Notes: a model not told the origin generated them from the sequence alone. DNA of 64,000 nt from Nocardiopsis listeri NBRC 13360 (GCF_001570765.1 NZ_BCSH01000022.1:45677-109676); one strand, 5' to 3'. Positions 19,249 through 28,771 are shown, counted from the stretch's first letter. Numbers and translations are program-made.

Positions 19249-20766
19249 TCACCAGGCGCGACCGGACCAGAGGGCGTACGCGTAGGCGGTCTCCTCCTCG
19301 CCCGGTCGGTCGCGACCGGCCAGGTCGGCCAGGGTCCAGGCGACTCTCAACGCGCGATCGACGCCTCGGGCGCTGATCTGTCCGCGGTCCATGGCCAGGC
19401 CCAGTACCCGCAGGGCGTCGGGGGCCGGCGGGAAGTCGCGGCGTAGTCGGGCGCCCGGGATGGTCGCGTTGGTGTTCCACGGGGTGTCGGCCAGACGGGC
19501 GCGGGCACGTGCACGGGCCGACGCGACCCGTTCGGCCACCACCTCGGAGGACTCGGCGAAGGCCCGGTCGGCGAACAGTTCGGCCCTGGCCACCGGCTGG
19601 AGTTGCACCTTGAGGTCGATCCGGTCCAGCAGGGGGCCCGAGACACGGGAGAAGTATCTCCTGCGCTCCCCCGCCGGGCAGGTGCACAGGTTGCCCGGTT
19701 TGGCGCAGGGGCAGGGGTTGGCGGCCATGATCAACTGGAAGCGGGCGGGGAAGGCGACGGTGGCGGAGGCCCGGGCGATGACCACCTCGCCTCGTTCGAG
19801 GGGTTCGCGCAGGGAGTCCAGCACCCCACGACCGAACTGTGGCGCCTCATCGACGAACAGGACGCCCCTGTGGGCCTTGGACACCCAGCCCGGCCCCGGG
19901 TTGCCGCTACCACCACCGATGATGGCCGCGCGGCTGGAGGTGTGGTGCGGCGCCGCGAAGGGCGCTCGGGTGACCATCGGGGCACCGGGCGGGAGCAGAC
20001 CGGCCACCGAATGGATGGCGGTGGCCTCCAGCGCCTCGTTCCGGTCGAGTCGGGGCAGCACCGTGGGCAGCCGTTCGGCCAGCAGGCTCTTCCCCGTTCC
20101 CGGTGGTCCGAGCATCATCATGTTGTGCCCGCCCGCTGCGGCGATCTCCACCGCCCGGCGGGCCACCGGCTGGCCCAGCACGTCGGACAGGTCCGGGCCG
20201 TGGTCCTCGATGGCGGGCCCGATCTCCGCCGGTTCCTCGGGTGGGTCCAGGGCCTCACCGCGTAGCCAGGAACACACACCGGCGAGGTCGGCGACGGCGG
20301 TCACCTCCACGTCGGGGACCAGGCGGGCCTCCGCGGCGTTACCGGTGGCCACCACGAACCGGGTGAATCCCTGCCCCGCGGCGGAGACCACCGCGGGCAG
20401 GACCCCGCGGACCGGGCGGGCGCGACCGTCCAGACCGAGTTCGGCGATGAGCACCGTGTCTTCGAGTCGGTCCGCGGGCACCTCGCCGGCGGCGCACAGC
20501 ACCGCACCGGCGATGGCCAGGTCGAACAGGCTGCCGGACTTGGGCAGGCTGGCCGGGGACAGGCTGATGGTGATCTGGCCGCTGGGCCAGTTCTCGGAAC
20601 TGTTGACGACGGCCGCGCGGATCCGATCCCTGGCCTCGCGCAACGCCGCGTCGGGCAGGCCGACCAGGGTCACCCCGGGGTCGCCTCCGCCCAGGTGGAC
20701 CTCCACCTCGACGATGTGTCCCTGCACGCCCAGCAGGGTGACGCAGTGGGTACGGGAGAGCGTCAT
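19249..20766 (-). CDS. comM: YifB/ComM-type Mg-chelatase-like AAA+ ATPase
   Basis: AAA+ ATPase of the ComM family, which acts as a helicase promoting branch migration in natural transformation. An N-terminal ribosomal-S5-like fold (VTLLGVQGHIVEVEVHL, VGLPDAALREARDRIRAAV) precedes the Walker A MLGPPGTGKSLLAER near 200, the Walker B VLFVDEAPQF and a C-terminal lid (ARGVDRALRVAWTLADL). A Cys cluster NPCPCAKPGNLCTC is typical of the family. ATG 20766 shares one base with the yraN stop (TGATG), so the two are coupled. Confidence 0.93.
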   Translation of the reverse strand: MTLSRTHCVTLLGVQGHIVEVEVHLGGGDPGVTLVGLPDAALREARDRIRAAVVNSSENWPSGQITISLSPASLPKSGSLFDLAIAGAVLCAAGEVPADRLEDTVLIAELGLDGRARPVRGVLPAVVSAAGQGFTRFVVATGNAAEARLVPDVEVTAVADLAGVCSWLRGEALDPPEEPAEIGPAIEDHGPDLSDVLGQPVARRAVEIAAAGGHNMMMLGPPGTGKSLLAERLPTVLPRLDRNEALEATAIHSVAGLLPPGAPMVTRAPFAAPHHTSSRAAIIGGGSGNPGPGWVSKAHRGVLFVDEAPQFGRGVLDSLREPLERGEVVIARASATVAFPARFQLIMAANPCPCAKPGNLCTCPAGERRRYFSRVSGPLLDRIDLKVQLQPVARAELFADRAFAESSEVVAERVASARARARARLADTPWNTNATIPGARLRRDFPPAPDALRVLGLAMDRGQISARGVDRALRVAWTLADLAGRDRPGEEETAYAYALWSGRAW

Positions 20767-21140
20767 CAGCGCAGCCCCCGCTCGTGCGACAGGAGCACCC
20801 GGCCCCGGTCGAACAGCACGCACACGCCGTCGACCCTGAGCGGCCCCGGGCGACGGCGGTGTGTCAGGGCCCAGGAGCGACCCAACGCCCGCAACCGGCG
20901 GCGTTTGCGTTCGTCGATGGCCTCCAGCGGGTGACCGTGGTGGAGGGAACCCCGGGTCTTGACCTCGGCGACCACCAACACGGGCCCTTCCCTGGCCACG
21001 ATGTCGATCTCACCGGCGCCGTTCGGAGCCCGCCAGTTGCGGTCCAACAGACGCATCCCGGCCCGCTCCAGGTACCGGGCGGCGAGCTCCTCACCGCTCC
21101 GGCCCAGTGTGTGCCGGTACTCGGCCCACTGTCGTAGCAA
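20766..21140 (-). CDS. yraN: YraN family (UPF0102) nuclease-fold protein
   Basis: Short protein with the restriction-endonuclease-like fold of UPF0102: GRSGEELAARYLERAGMRLLDRNWRA, then GEIDIVAREGPVLVVAEVKTRG with the Asp and Glu-x-Lys of the PD-(D/E)xK pattern. Its cellular function is not established. GTG at 21149 overlaps its GGGAGG and is unlikely to be used through it; TTG at 21140 has eight bases of spacing and is given here. It is coupled to comM through TGATG. Confidence 0.88.
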   Translation of the reverse strand: MLRQWAEYRHTLGRSGEELAARYLERAGMRLLDRNWRAPNGAGEIDIVAREGPVLVVAEVKTRGSLHHGHPLEAIDERKRRRLRALGRSWALTHRRRPGPLRVDGVCVLFDRGRVLLSHERGLR

Positions 21141-21222
21141 AGCGACCACCTCCCGTTACCACGGTCGGTGATCGCTTCGCTTCGCACCAGAGGGAGTTTC
21201 CCGCCTGTGGACAACCCCGGGT

Positions 21223-21555
21223 TCACTCGCCGGGAGACGGTCCCTCGGTCGGAGGCATCTCCAGGTCGGACTTGGTGATCTCCTCGACATTGACGTCCTT
21301 GAACGTCACCACGCGCACGTTGCGGACGAACCGGGCCGGACGATACATGTCCCAGACCCAGGCGTCCTCCATCACGACCTCGAAGTACATCTCCCCGTTC
21401 TCCGTGGAGCGGGGTTGTAGGTCCACGTGGTTGGTGAGGTAGAAACGACGCTCGGTCTCCACCACGTAGCCGAAGAGGCCTACCACATCTCGGTATTCCC
21501 GGTAGAGCTGTAGCTCCATCTCGGCCTCGTACTTCTCCAGGTCCTCAGAACTCAT
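21223..21555 (-). CDS. DUF2469 family protein
   Basis: A 110-residue conserved actinobacterial protein starting MSSEDLEKYEAEMELQLYRE, followed by VVGLFGYVVETERRFYLTN and YFEVVMEDAWVWDMYRPARF. It is highly charged, with no membrane segment. The function is unknown. In mycobacteria and streptomycetes it lies between rnhB and yraN; here rnhB is absent and only 244 bases separate it from lepB. ATG 21555 is the conserved start; the longer reading frame upstream has no family similarity that I can see. Confidence 0.9.
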   Translation of the reverse strand: MSSEDLEKYEAEMELQLYREYRDVVGLFGYVVETERRFYLTNHVDLQPRSTENGEMYFEVVMEDAWVWDMYRPARFVRNVRVVTFKDVNVEEITKSDLEMPPTEGPSPGE

Positions 21556-21799
21556 CCGCTCGCTCGCTTTCGTCAGCACTCTCCGGTCGTCATGTGCCGG
21601 TTCTCCGACCGTGGACACCGCCACCCGACTCGTTCCCGTCGGGGAGGCCGGCCACGCGTTCGGAGAACGCCGATACGATCCCAGATCCATCATGCGTCAC
21701 GGAACGCGCTTTTGCGCACCGTCGAACGGATTTCCTTCGACTCTTCGGTCACCCGACCCCGTCCGAAGGTCCTCTGACGTCGGGCCGGTGGGCCCGCAC

Positions 21800-22669
21800 C
21801 TACTCGGATTCGAGTTCCTCGAAGGCCGGCGGAACGCTCAGCCCACCGGCCTGGCCGAACGGCCAGATGATGACGAACGCCCGCCCCACCACGTGGTCGA
21901 TCGGGACGGAGCCGCCACCGGGGTTGTTCTGGTTGGCGCGCGAGTCGTGCGAGATGGCGCGGTGGTCGCCCATCAGCCACAGGTGGTCCTCGGGGACCTC
22001 GATGGGCCCGAACTCGGTGTGGCTCTCCACGCTGCCCGGGTAGAGGTAGGCCTCCTCATCGAGGGGCTCGCCGTTGACCAGCAGACGGTTCTGCTCGTCA
22101 CAGCACTCCACCGTGTCCCCCGGCAGACCGATGACCCGCTTGATGTACTCCTTGCCGGAGGGCGCGGCCCCGAGTTGCTGCTGCACCCAGGTGAACGCGC
22201 CGCTGACCGGGTTGGTGGGCTCGGGGATCTCCACGGTGTTCGGATCGTCCCACGACCCGTCGCCGTTGAAGACGATGACCTCACCGCGCTCGATGTCCCG
22301 GATCTGGTAGACGACCTTGTTGACGAGGACACGGTCGCCGACGAGCAGGGTGTTCTCCATCGATGTGGAAGGGATGTAGAACGCCTGCATCAACCAGGTT
22401 CTGATCACGAACGCGAGGACCAACGCGATCACGATCAGAATGGGCAGTTCCTTCCAGAACGACCCCTTCTTGGCACTGCTCTGGGACTTGCTCATCGCCG
22501 CTTCCGCCCTCTCCTCCGACTCCTGGTCCTCGGCTTCGGAGACACCACTGGCTCCCAGACCATCGTGGGTCTGGGAGCCAGTGGCGGAGCCTTGCTCCTC
22601 CGGTCCGGGCCGGGCGGAATCCTCGTCTTGGACCCCGTCCGTACCGAGGCCCTTCTCGTCTTCGTCCAT
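21800..22669 (-). CDS. lepB: Signal peptidase I (LepB)
   Basis: Membrane-bound serine protease that removes signal peptides outside the cytoplasmic membrane. After an N-terminal cytosolic part of about 65 acidic and Gly-rich residues comes one membrane span (ELPILIVIALVLAFVIRTWL). The catalytic Ser is in FYIPSTSMENTLLVGD, the Lys in EYIKRVIGLPGD, and the box VEIPEDHLWLMGDHRAISHDSR is conserved. Start taken as ATG 22669; an upstream start at 22696 is also possible. The cytosolic leader contains a perfect 17-base inverted repeat (see 22545-22584). Confidence 0.94.
   Translation of the reverse strand: MDEDEKGLGTDGVQDEDSARPGPEEQGSATGSQTHDGLGASGVSEAEDQESEERAEAAMSKSQSSAKKGSFWKELPILIVIALVLAFVIRTWLMQAFYIPSTSMENTLLVGDRVLVNKVVYQIRDIERGEVIVFNGDGSWDDPNTVEIPEPTNPVSGAFTWVQQQLGAAPSGKEYIKRVIGLPGDTVECCDEQNRLLVNGEPLDEEAYLYPGSVESHTEFGPIEVPEDHLWLMGDHRAISHDSRANQNNPGGGSVPIDHVVGRAFVIIWPFGQAGGLSVPPAFEELESE
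22545..22584. repeat. Perfect 17-bp inverted repeat inside lepB
   Basis: CCACTGGCTCCCAGACC (22545-22561) is exactly inverted as GGTCTGGGAGCCAGTGG (22568-22584) around the six-base loop ATCGTG. It lies within the low-conservation cytosolic leader of LepB and encodes ATGSQTHDGLGASG. It would fold into a very stable hairpin in the mRNA of either strand. Confidence 0.9.
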
Positions 22670-22740
22670 CGGCCGAAAGCCTATCCTGCCTCCCATCTGG
22701 GCGGCACGGTTACGGCCGGATGCGGTGACCAGAAGTGAGG

Positions 22741-23100
22741 TTACTTGGCGGCGGGCTCGCGACGCTCGCGGATACGAGCGGCCTTGCCGCGCAGCTCGCG
22801 CAGGTAGTACAGCTTGGCGCGACGCACGCGACCGCGGGCGGCGACCTCGTACTTCTCGATGGCCGGGGTGTGGATCGGGAAGGTACGCTCCACGCCCACG
22901 CCGTAGCTCACCTTGCGAATGGTGAAGGTCTCGCGGCTGCCCGCGCCCTGTCGGCGGATCACGACGCCCTTGAAGACCTGGACACGGGTGCGGCTGCCCT
23001 CCGTCACGCGAACGTGGACGTTGAGGGTGTCACCCGGACGGAACTCCGGGATGTCGGTGCGAAGCTGAGCCTTCTCAAGCTCCTGAATGGCGGTGTGCAT
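22741..23100 (-). CDS. rplS: 50S ribosomal protein L19
   Basis: Located at the 30S-50S interface. A standard L19 of 119 residues beginning [20 protein letters not shown], with [31 protein letters not shown] and the C-terminal [22 protein letters not shown] 23100 is chosen because GAGGA lies about eight bases upstream and it is the family start; ATG 23115 gives five extra residues. A 271-base leader without a gene separates it from trmD. Confidence 0.97.
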   Translation of the reverse strand: MHTAIQELEKAQLRTDIPEFRPGDTLNVHVRVTEGSRTRVQVFKGVVIRRQGAGSRETFTIRKVSYGVGVERTFPIHTPAIEKYEVAARGRVRRAKLYYLRELRGKAARIRERREPAAK

Positions 23101-23371
23101 CTCGCGAATCCTCATCGATAGCGCGCCGCGTCCTGCCCCCCGGCTGTTCCGAGGAGGGGGTTCGCGGGCGAGGCCCTGTTGGGTCTGAACTGTGGAACCA
23201 CCCGGTGACCGACACAGAGGCCGACGTCGTACCGCCGGCATGCGGATGCCTTGGGGTCACCGAGGGGGAACCATCCCAGTTTGCCATATCCCTCGCGGCC
23301 ACTCGAACCATCGGCGGTGTGGCCTTGGTGATCCTCCCGTAGACCCGCACGAATCCTCGCGGATCCGCCGC
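23101..23371 (-). other. rplS leader region
   Basis: No gene is visible. On the minus strand a TATGGC near 23282-23287 could be a -10. I recognise no known ribosomal-protein leader motif. Confidence 0.3.
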
Positions 23372-24130
23372 TCAGTCCTGCGTCGTCTCCTCGGCGAGCA
23401 CCTCGCGGTCGCGCTTGTCGAGGTTCTCGTCGGGGGTGGCGGCGATCAGGTCGGGACGGTTGCGCCGGGTCTTGCGCAGCGCCTGGTCACGGCGCCAACG
23501 GTCCACCGCTCCGTGGTTTCCGGACAGCAGTACCGGCGGGACCTCCTGGTCGCGCCAGACGTGCGGTTTGGTGTACACCGGCCCCTCGACCAGCTGTTCC
23601 ATGCCGCCCGAAGCGAAGGAGTCCTGGACATGGGACTCGCGGTTGCCGAGCACCCCCGGCAACAGCCGGGTGATCGCCTCCACGATGACCAACGTCGCGG
23701 ACTCGCCCCCGTTGAGGACGTAGTCGCCGATGCTGATCTCCTCGACCGGCATCCGGTTCGCCGCGTCCACCGCCACCCGGGAGTCGATCCCCTCGTACCG
23801 GCCGCAGCCGAACACCAGGTCCTCCTCACCGGCCAGACGCTCGGCGTCGGCCTGGGTGAAGGGGCGGCCGCTGGGGGTGGGCAGGATCAGCCTGGCCGGC
23901 CGGTCCGCGATGACCTCGTCGAGCGCCTCCCCCCACGGATCGGGCTTCATCACCATGCCGGGACCGCCCCCATAGGGCGTGTCGTCGACGGTGTTGTGCC
24001 GGTCGTGGGTCCAGGAGCGCAGGTCGTGGACGCGCACGTCGAGAAGGCCCGCGGTACGGGCCTTGCCGATCAGGGACAGGTCCAAGGGGGCGAAGTAGTC
24101 GGGGAAGATGCTGATGATGTCGATGCGCAC
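23372..24130 (-). CDS. trmD: tRNA (guanine-N1)-methyltransferase TrmD
   Basis: Methylates G37 of tRNAs using SAM, preventing frameshifting. The SPOUT trefoil knot is recognised from [32 protein letters not shown] and [17 protein letters not shown]. The 252-residue length is standard. It starts [19 protein letters not shown]. It follows rimM with a short gap of 46 bases in the usual rpsP-khpA-rimM-trmD order. Confidence 0.96.
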   Translation of the reverse strand: MRIDIISIFPDYFAPLDLSLIGKARTAGLLDVRVHDLRSWTHDRHNTVDDTPYGGGPGMVMKPDPWGEALDEVIADRPARLILPTPSGRPFTQADAERLAGEEDLVFGCGRYEGIDSRVAVDAANRMPVEEISIGDYVLNGGESATLVIVEAITRLLPGVLGNRESHVQDSFASGGMEQLVEGPVYTKPHVWRDQEVPPVLLSGNHGAVDRWRRDQALRKTRRNRPDLIAATPDENLDKRDREVLAEETTQD

Positions 24131-24176
24131 GGCGTACTCGGTCTCGTTCGCTCGGCGACCGGGCGGCTTCGGCCGC

Positions 24177-24695
24177 TCAGTCGTTGGTGTGGAGGTCGAG
24201 CAGGCCGGGCGGCGGGTCCAGCGTGATCCGCCCCGCGGCCACGTCCACCTCGGGGACGAGGGGGGCGACGAACGGTACGAGGACCTCGTGGCCTGCCTCC
24301 GCGGTGATCACCAGCACGTCCTGGGCGTAGTGGAGGATGTCGTCGACCCTGCCGATGGCCGTGCCGTCGGTGGTGACCGCGGTCAGACCGATGAGCTCGT
24401 GGTCGTGGAACTCGTCCGGGTCGTCCAGGGGCGCGATGTCCTCGGAGTCGACCAGCAGGGCGGTCCCACGCAGCGCCTCGGCGGCGTCGCGGTCGGCCTT
24501 GCCCTTGAATCGGACGAGCAGCCTTCCGCTGTGCCGACGGGTCGAGACGATGGTGAGCGGTCCCACCGACTCCGGGTCGGTGTTCAGGACGGCACCGTCG
24601 ACGAATCGGGCATCGGGGTCGTCGGTGCGCACGTCGACGGCCACGTCGCCGCGGATTCCGTGCGCGCGGCCGATCCGGCCCACCACGAGTCGCAT
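24177..24695 (-). CDS. rimM: Ribosome maturation factor RimM
   Basis: Assembly factor for the 30S head that binds S19. It has the N-terminal RimM barrel ([19 protein letters not shown], then [19 protein letters not shown]) and a C-terminal PRC-barrel ([38 protein letters not shown]). ATG 24695 gives the family start with AAGGAAAAAGGA upstream. The 172-residue length is normal. Confidence 0.95.
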   Translation of the reverse strand: MRLVVGRIGRAHGIRGDVAVDVRTDDPDARFVDGAVLNTDPESVGPLTIVSTRRHSGRLLVRFKGKADRDAAEALRGTALLVDSEDIAPLDDPDEFHDHELIGLTAVTTDGTAIGRVDDILHYAQDVLVITAEAGHEVLVPFVAPLVPEVDVAAGRITLDPPPGLLDLHTND

Positions 24696-24855
24696 GAGTC
24701 CTTTTTCCTTCGATCGATACCGGCCCGGACGCTCGACCGGGCGCCTCGGTGGCGCCTCGGAGGGCTTCGGGGAAAACCGTGCCCGGACGCCCCACAGGGG
24801 TGCCCGGGCACGGGTGTGGGGCACCGGCCTCTCGGCCGGCGCCCCGGGAGGCGCG

Positions 24856-25098
24856 TCAGCGCACTTCGTGCAGGTCCAGCAGGTCCACACGCACGTAACG
24901 ACCACCGGCGAGCGCGCCGATGATGGTACGCAGTGCCTTGGCGGTGCGGCCGTTGCGACCGATCACCTTGCCCAGGTCGTCAGGGTGGACCCGAACCTCC
25001 AGGACCTTGCCCTTGCGGAGCCGCTTGGCTCTCACCTGGACGTCCTCGGAGTTCGCAACGATCCCCTTCACGAGGTGCTCAAGCGCCTCTTCCAGCAC
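24856..25098 (-). CDS. khpA: KH-domain RNA-binding protein KhpA
   Basis: An 80-residue single KH domain of the YlqC/KhpA family, with the RNA-gripping loop VIGRNGRTAKALRTII. It starts two bases after rpsP. In Firmicutes KhpA pairs with KhpB and affects cell division and small-RNA biology; its role in actinobacteria is little known. Confidence 0.92.
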   Translation of the reverse strand: MLEEALEHLVKGIVANSEDVQVRAKRLRKGKVLEVRVHPDDLGKVIGRNGRTAKALRTIIGALAGGRYVRVDLLDLHEVR

Positions 25099-25100
25099 GA

Positions 25101-25556
25101 TCAGGCCTCGCCCTCGGACTTCTTCTCGGCCTCGGCGTCCTCAGCCGGCTTCTCGGCCGGCTTCTCCGCCTTCTTCTCGGCCTTCTTGGTCTTCTTCTCC
25201 TGGCCGGGGAGCACGAGCTCCTTCAGCGCGGCCTGGAAGGCGGCCTCCTTGGCCTCCGGGTCCTTGGCCTCGGCGACCTGGAGCGGAGCCGGAGCCTGCA
25301 GGCCCTTGAACTTCTGCCAGTCACCGGTCTTGCGCAGGAGGACCTTCACCGCGTCGGACGGCTGGGCGCCGACGGAGAGCCAGTACTGGGCCCGCTCGGA
25401 GTCGATCTCGATGAGACTCGGGTGCTCCTTGGGGTGGTACTTGCCGATCTCCTCGATCGCCTTGCCGTCCCGCTTGTTGCGGGCGTCGGCGACGATGACA
25501 CGGTACTGCGGCGTACGAATCTTGCCCATACGCTTGAGCTTCAGTTTGACAGCCAC
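25101..25556 (-). CDS. rpsP: 30S ribosomal protein S16 with C-terminal extension
   Basis: S16 helps 30S assembly. The core, about 85 residues, begins [22 protein letters not shown] and includes [24 protein letters not shown] and [22 protein letters not shown] tail of about 65 residues follows, rich in Lys, Glu and Ala and partly repeated ([16 protein letters not shown]). Such tails are common in actinobacterial S16. It leads the rpsP-khpA-rimM-trmD operon. Confidence 0.96.
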   Translation of the reverse strand: MAVKLKLKRMGKIRTPQYRVIVADARNKRDGKAIEEIGKYHPKEHPSLIEIDSERAQYWLSVGAQPSDAVKVLLRKTGDWQKFKGLQAPAPLQVAEAKDPEAKEAAFQAALKELVLPGQEKKTKKAEKKAEKPAEKPAEDAEAEKKSEGEA

Positions 25557-25640
25557 TGGAGTGGTCTTCTCCCGAAAACGGTGTTAGCGCCTGACCGGCG
25601 ACCCACGTGGGGTTGTGGAACCCGTCGAGGCAGGACATGA

Positions 25641-25672
25641 GCGGCGGACTAGTTAGAGGGCCGGTCCGCCGC
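25641..25672 (-). promoter_or_regulatory. Hairpin in the rpsP leader
   Basis: GCGGCGGAC (25641-25649) pairs with GTCCGCCGC (25664-25672) around a 14-base loop, about 85 bases upstream of the rpsP start. It may be a leader structure or a weak terminator. Confidence 0.4.
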
Positions 25673-25750
25673 CGTTAGTCGACTCCTCATTGTGCCAGAC
25701 GCCGGCGGGTTCATCGGCCAGGACAACGGACGAGTCCGGTCACATTCGAA

Positions 25751-25787
25751 GGCGCGGCCGGTCCCCCTCGTGGGGAACGGCCGCGCC
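25751..25787 (-). terminator. Terminator of ffh
   Basis: GGCGCGGCCG (25751-25760) pairs with CGGCCGCGCC (25778-25787), and an inner CCCC/GGGG stem extends it. It begins five bases downstream of the ffh stop on the minus strand. Confidence 0.75.
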
Positions 25788-25792
25788 ATCGA

Positions 25793-27397
25793 TCACTTGT
25801 CGTCGTTCCTACCGAACTTGAAGTCCGAAAGGTCCGGCATGTTCGGTCCACCGAAGGCGGGCGGGAGGCTGGGCTGCTGCCCACCGCCGCCACCCAGGCC
25901 CGGGGGCAGCTGCGGTGTCTGCGGCCCCTCCTCCTGGCGGCGCTGCCGCTCGGCGGCGCGCTCGGCCTCCTGCTGACGGGCCTTCATCGGGTTGCCGCTG
26001 CGCTGCTTGCCCTTCTTCGGCTTCTTGCCCTTCTTGGCCTTCTTGCCGCCGCCCCCCGGCATGCCCGGCATCCCGGGCATCCCCGGCATGCCGCCGCCGC
26101 TCTTCATCTTGCGCATCATCTTCTGCGCCTCGAAGAAGCGGGTGACCATGCCGTTGACGTCGCCGACCTGAGTGCCCGAACCATTGGCGATGCGCAGCCG
26201 GCGCGACCCGTTGATCATCTTGGGGTTGGTGCGCTCGGCGGGGGTCATCGACTGGATGATCGCCTGGATGCGGTCCAGGGACTTGTCGTCGATGTTGTCG
26301 ATCTGCTCGCGCATCTGGCCCATGCCGGGCATCATCCCGAGCAGGTTGCCGATGGGGCCGAGCTTGCGGACCATCTTCATCTGCTCGAGGAAGTCGTCGA
26401 GCGTGAAGTCCTCGTCCGAGGCCATGGTCGAGGCCATCTTCTCGACCTCGGCCTCGTCGAACGTGCGCTGTGCCTGTTCGATGAGGGTGAGGACGTCGCC
26501 CATGTCCAGGATGCGCGAGGCCATCCGGTCCGGGTGGAAGAGGTCGAAGTCCTCGAGCTTCTCGCCGGTGGAGGCGAACATGATCGGGCGACCGGTGAGG
26601 TGCCGGATGGACAGGGCCGCACCACCGCGTGCGTCACCGTCGAGCTTGGTGAGCGCGACCGCGTCATAGCCGACGCCGTCGAGGAAGGACTGCGCGGTGT
26701 TGACCGCGTCCTGACCGATCATCGCGTCGACGACGAAGATGATCTCGTCGGGCTCGACCGCGTCACGGATGTCCGCCGCCTGCTGCATCATCTCGGTGTC
26801 CACACCGAGGCGGCCGGCGGTGTCGATGATGACGACGTTGTGGTTGTTGCGCCGCGCGTGCTCGATCGACTCGCGCGCGACCCGCACCGGGTCGCCCACG
26901 CCGTTGCCGGGTTCGGGGGCGAACACCTGGGTACCCGCGCGCTCACCGACCACCTGCAACTGCGTGACGGCGTTGGGACGCTGGAGGTCGGCGGCCACCA
27001 GCAGCGGAGTGTTGCGGTCGTCCGACAACCACTTGGCGAGCTTGCCAGCCAGGGTGGTCTTACCGGCACCCTGGAGACCCGCGAGCATGATCACGGTGGG
27101 GGGCGTCTTCGCGAAGCGGATCTGCCGCGTTTGGCCACCGAGGATCTCGACCAGTTCCTCGTTGACGATCTTGATGACCTGTTGGGCCGGGTTGAGGGCC
27201 TTGGAGACCTCTTCGCCGCGGGCGCGCTCCTTGATCCGCGCGATGAACTCGCGGACCACGGGCAGTGCGACGTCCGCTTCGAGCAGCGCGAGACGGATCT
27301 CGCGCGCGGTCGCGTTGATGTCCTCTTCGGAGAGGCGCCCCTTGCCGCGCAGCGAGGAGAAGACCGATGTCAGCCGGTCGGAAAGCGTCTCGAACAC
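25793..27397 (-). CDS. ffh: Signal recognition particle protein Ffh
   Basis: SRP54 GTPase that binds signal sequences with 4.5S RNA and docks to FtsY. N domain 1-90; G domain with Walker A GLQGAGKTTLAGKLA near 108, DTAGRLGVDTEMMQQ and ALTKLDGDARGG; then the Met-rich M domain (LEQMKMVRKLGPIGNLLGMMPGMGQMREQ). The C-terminal extension carries four MPG repeats (GMPGMPGMPGMPGGGG), then a Lys-rich stretch and a Pro/Gly/Gln tail, making 534 residues against about 450 in E. coli. Single gene with its own terminator. Confidence 0.97.
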   Translation of the reverse strand: MFETLSDRLTSVFSSLRGKGRLSEEDINATAREIRLALLEADVALPVVREFIARIKERARGEEVSKALNPAQQVIKIVNEELVEILGGQTRQIRFAKTPPTVIMLAGLQGAGKTTLAGKLAKWLSDDRNTPLLVAADLQRPNAVTQLQVVGERAGTQVFAPEPGNGVGDPVRVARESIEHARRNNHNVVIIDTAGRLGVDTEMMQQAADIRDAVEPDEIIFVVDAMIGQDAVNTAQSFLDGVGYDAVALTKLDGDARGGAALSIRHLTGRPIMFASTGEKLEDFDLFHPDRMASRILDMGDVLTLIEQAQRTFDEAEVEKMASTMASDEDFTLDDFLEQMKMVRKLGPIGNLLGMMPGMGQMREQIDNIDDKSLDRIQAIIQSMTPAERTNPKMINGSRRLRIANGSGTQVGDVNGMVTRFFEAQKMMRKMKSGGGMPGMPGMPGMPGGGGKKAKKGKKPKKGKQRSGNPMKARQQEAERAAERQRRQEEGPQTPQLPPGLGGGGGQQPSLPPAFGGPNMPDLSDFKFGRNDDK

Positions 27398-27547
27398 GAG
27401 TTCAGCCAGTCCTTCGTCTCGGGAATGGCTTCCTAGCCTACCCGCACGTCGCCACCTGGGGCGCTGTGCGGGCGGGTGCGGCAGCCGGACGTGGGAGTGG
27501 GCGGGAACCTTCGATCCCCGCCCCGGTTCACGGGAGGGCGACGAGGG

Positions 27548-28771
27548 CTACTGCCCCTCCTCGCCCTCCCCGGCGCCCTCTTCCGCGCCTTCCTCGGTTC
27601 CGTCCTCGGCGCCCTCTTCGCCGGTGTCCTCACCGCCGGAGAGAGTGGCCTCACGCTGTTCGTTGACGGCGGCGATCATCTCCTCCTGCTGGGTGGAGGT
27701 CAGCCCACTGGTGGACAGGACGGCGTCGGCGTCGATGTTGTACTCCTCGGGGTCGGAGCTGGTGACGTCATAGTCGACCCCGCAGGACAGCTCCAGGGTG
27801 CCGCCGGCCTCCAGCGCGCCGGACTCCGAGCACTCCTGATCGCCGAGTTCCTCGTTGGCGAAGGTGACGTCCATGCGCACCAGCACGGTGCCGCTGCCGT
27901 TGTCACCGGCGTCGTGCACGGTGCCGGACCAGGTGCAGCTGGGCCCCTCGTCGCAGCTCATGCCGGCCTCGCCGTCCCAGGCCGCCTCGACCCGGGCGTC
28001 GCGAGAGGAACCGAGTTCTTCCTCCACGGCGGTGGCCAGGCCGGTGTAGAGCTCCTCCACCGCCGGTTCCTCGGCCTGGGCCAGGTCCAGGCGGACCTGC
28101 GGACCGCTCTCGGCTCCCTCGGGGACCAGTTCCTCGATCGCGATGCGCAGGATCTGGTCGGTCTCGGCGTCGATCCACAGCTGGTTGCGCTCACCGGCGA
28201 GGTCGACCCGGTAGGCACGCGTGCCGTCCAGGTCCTCCTCCACCGCATCGTCGCTCTCCAGCTCCATCGCCCCGAGGGTCTCGGCCAGAGAGGGCGGAGC
28301 GAGCGTGCTGGAGGGGTTGAGCCCGGCCTGCGCGGGCGAGGAACGCACCCAGTTGCCCTCGAAGGCGTCACTGTCGGGGCCGAAGACGCTGCGGTCCAGC
28401 CAGAACTCCTCGTCGGCGCGCAGGAACAGCTTGCTGTCCGCGGCGAGTACCTCGGCCTCGGCGCCGTTGACCTGGAAGGTGCCGCGGGTGGCCCCACCGT
28501 CGGCGACGGTGAGCTCGGTCTCCTGCACGTCCGCGCCGACACTGGCGGCGATCTGCCCGGTCGCGACCACGGCCGGGTAGTCGGCCAGGGCGGTCAGGGC
28601 CTCCTCCAGCAGGGGCGCGGCGTCGACGGGTTCCGCGGTCTCGGTGGCGGGCTCCTCCGCCTCGTCACCGCCACCGGAGCACGCGGCCAGTCCCAGCGCG
28701 GCGATGGTTCCCACCGCGGCGAGCGTGAACCGTCCGCCCCTGTGACCCCTATTTCGAGTAACCGGCGCCAT
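27548..28771 (-). CDS. Secreted lipoprotein, LolA/LppX-like fold suspected
   Basis: A 407-residue lipoprotein. The leader RNRGHRGGRFTLAAVGTIAALGLAAC ends in an LAAC lipobox near residue 31. A linker rich in Glu, Thr and Ala follows. The body resembles actinobacterial lipoproteins of the LppX/LprG or DUF6612 kind: repeated strands such as FLRADEEFWLDRS, TRAYRVDLAGERNQLWIDAET and QILRIAIEEL. The last 60 residues are acidic (EEGAEDGTEEGAEEGAGEG). It sits where glnK and glnD are found in related genomes. Substrate or partner unknown. Confidence 0.7.
   Translation of the reverse strand: MAPVTRNRGHRGGRFTLAAVGTIAALGLAACSGGGDEAEEPATETAEPVDAAPLLEEALTALADYPAVVATGQIAASVGADVQETELTVADGGATRGTFQVNGAEAEVLAADSKLFLRADEEFWLDRSVFGPDSDAFEGNWVRSSPAQAGLNPSSTLAPPSLAETLGAMELESDDAVEEDLDGTRAYRVDLAGERNQLWIDAETDQILRIAIEELVPEGAESGPQVRLDLAQAEEPAVEELYTGLATAVEEELGSSRDARVEAAWDGEAGMSCDEGPSCTWSGTVHDAGDNGSGTVLVRMDVTFANEELGDQECSESGALEAGGTLELSCGVDYDVTSSDPEEYNIDADAVLSTSGLTSTQQEEMIAAVNEQREATLSGGEDTGEEGAEDGTEEGAEEGAGEGEEGQ

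Noticed and set aside
25998..26100. Repeat array at the ffh end that looks at first like a tandem repeat or CRISPR-like block
   Set aside because: It encodes the MPG and Lys-rich tail of Ffh; no spacers or CRISPR repeats.
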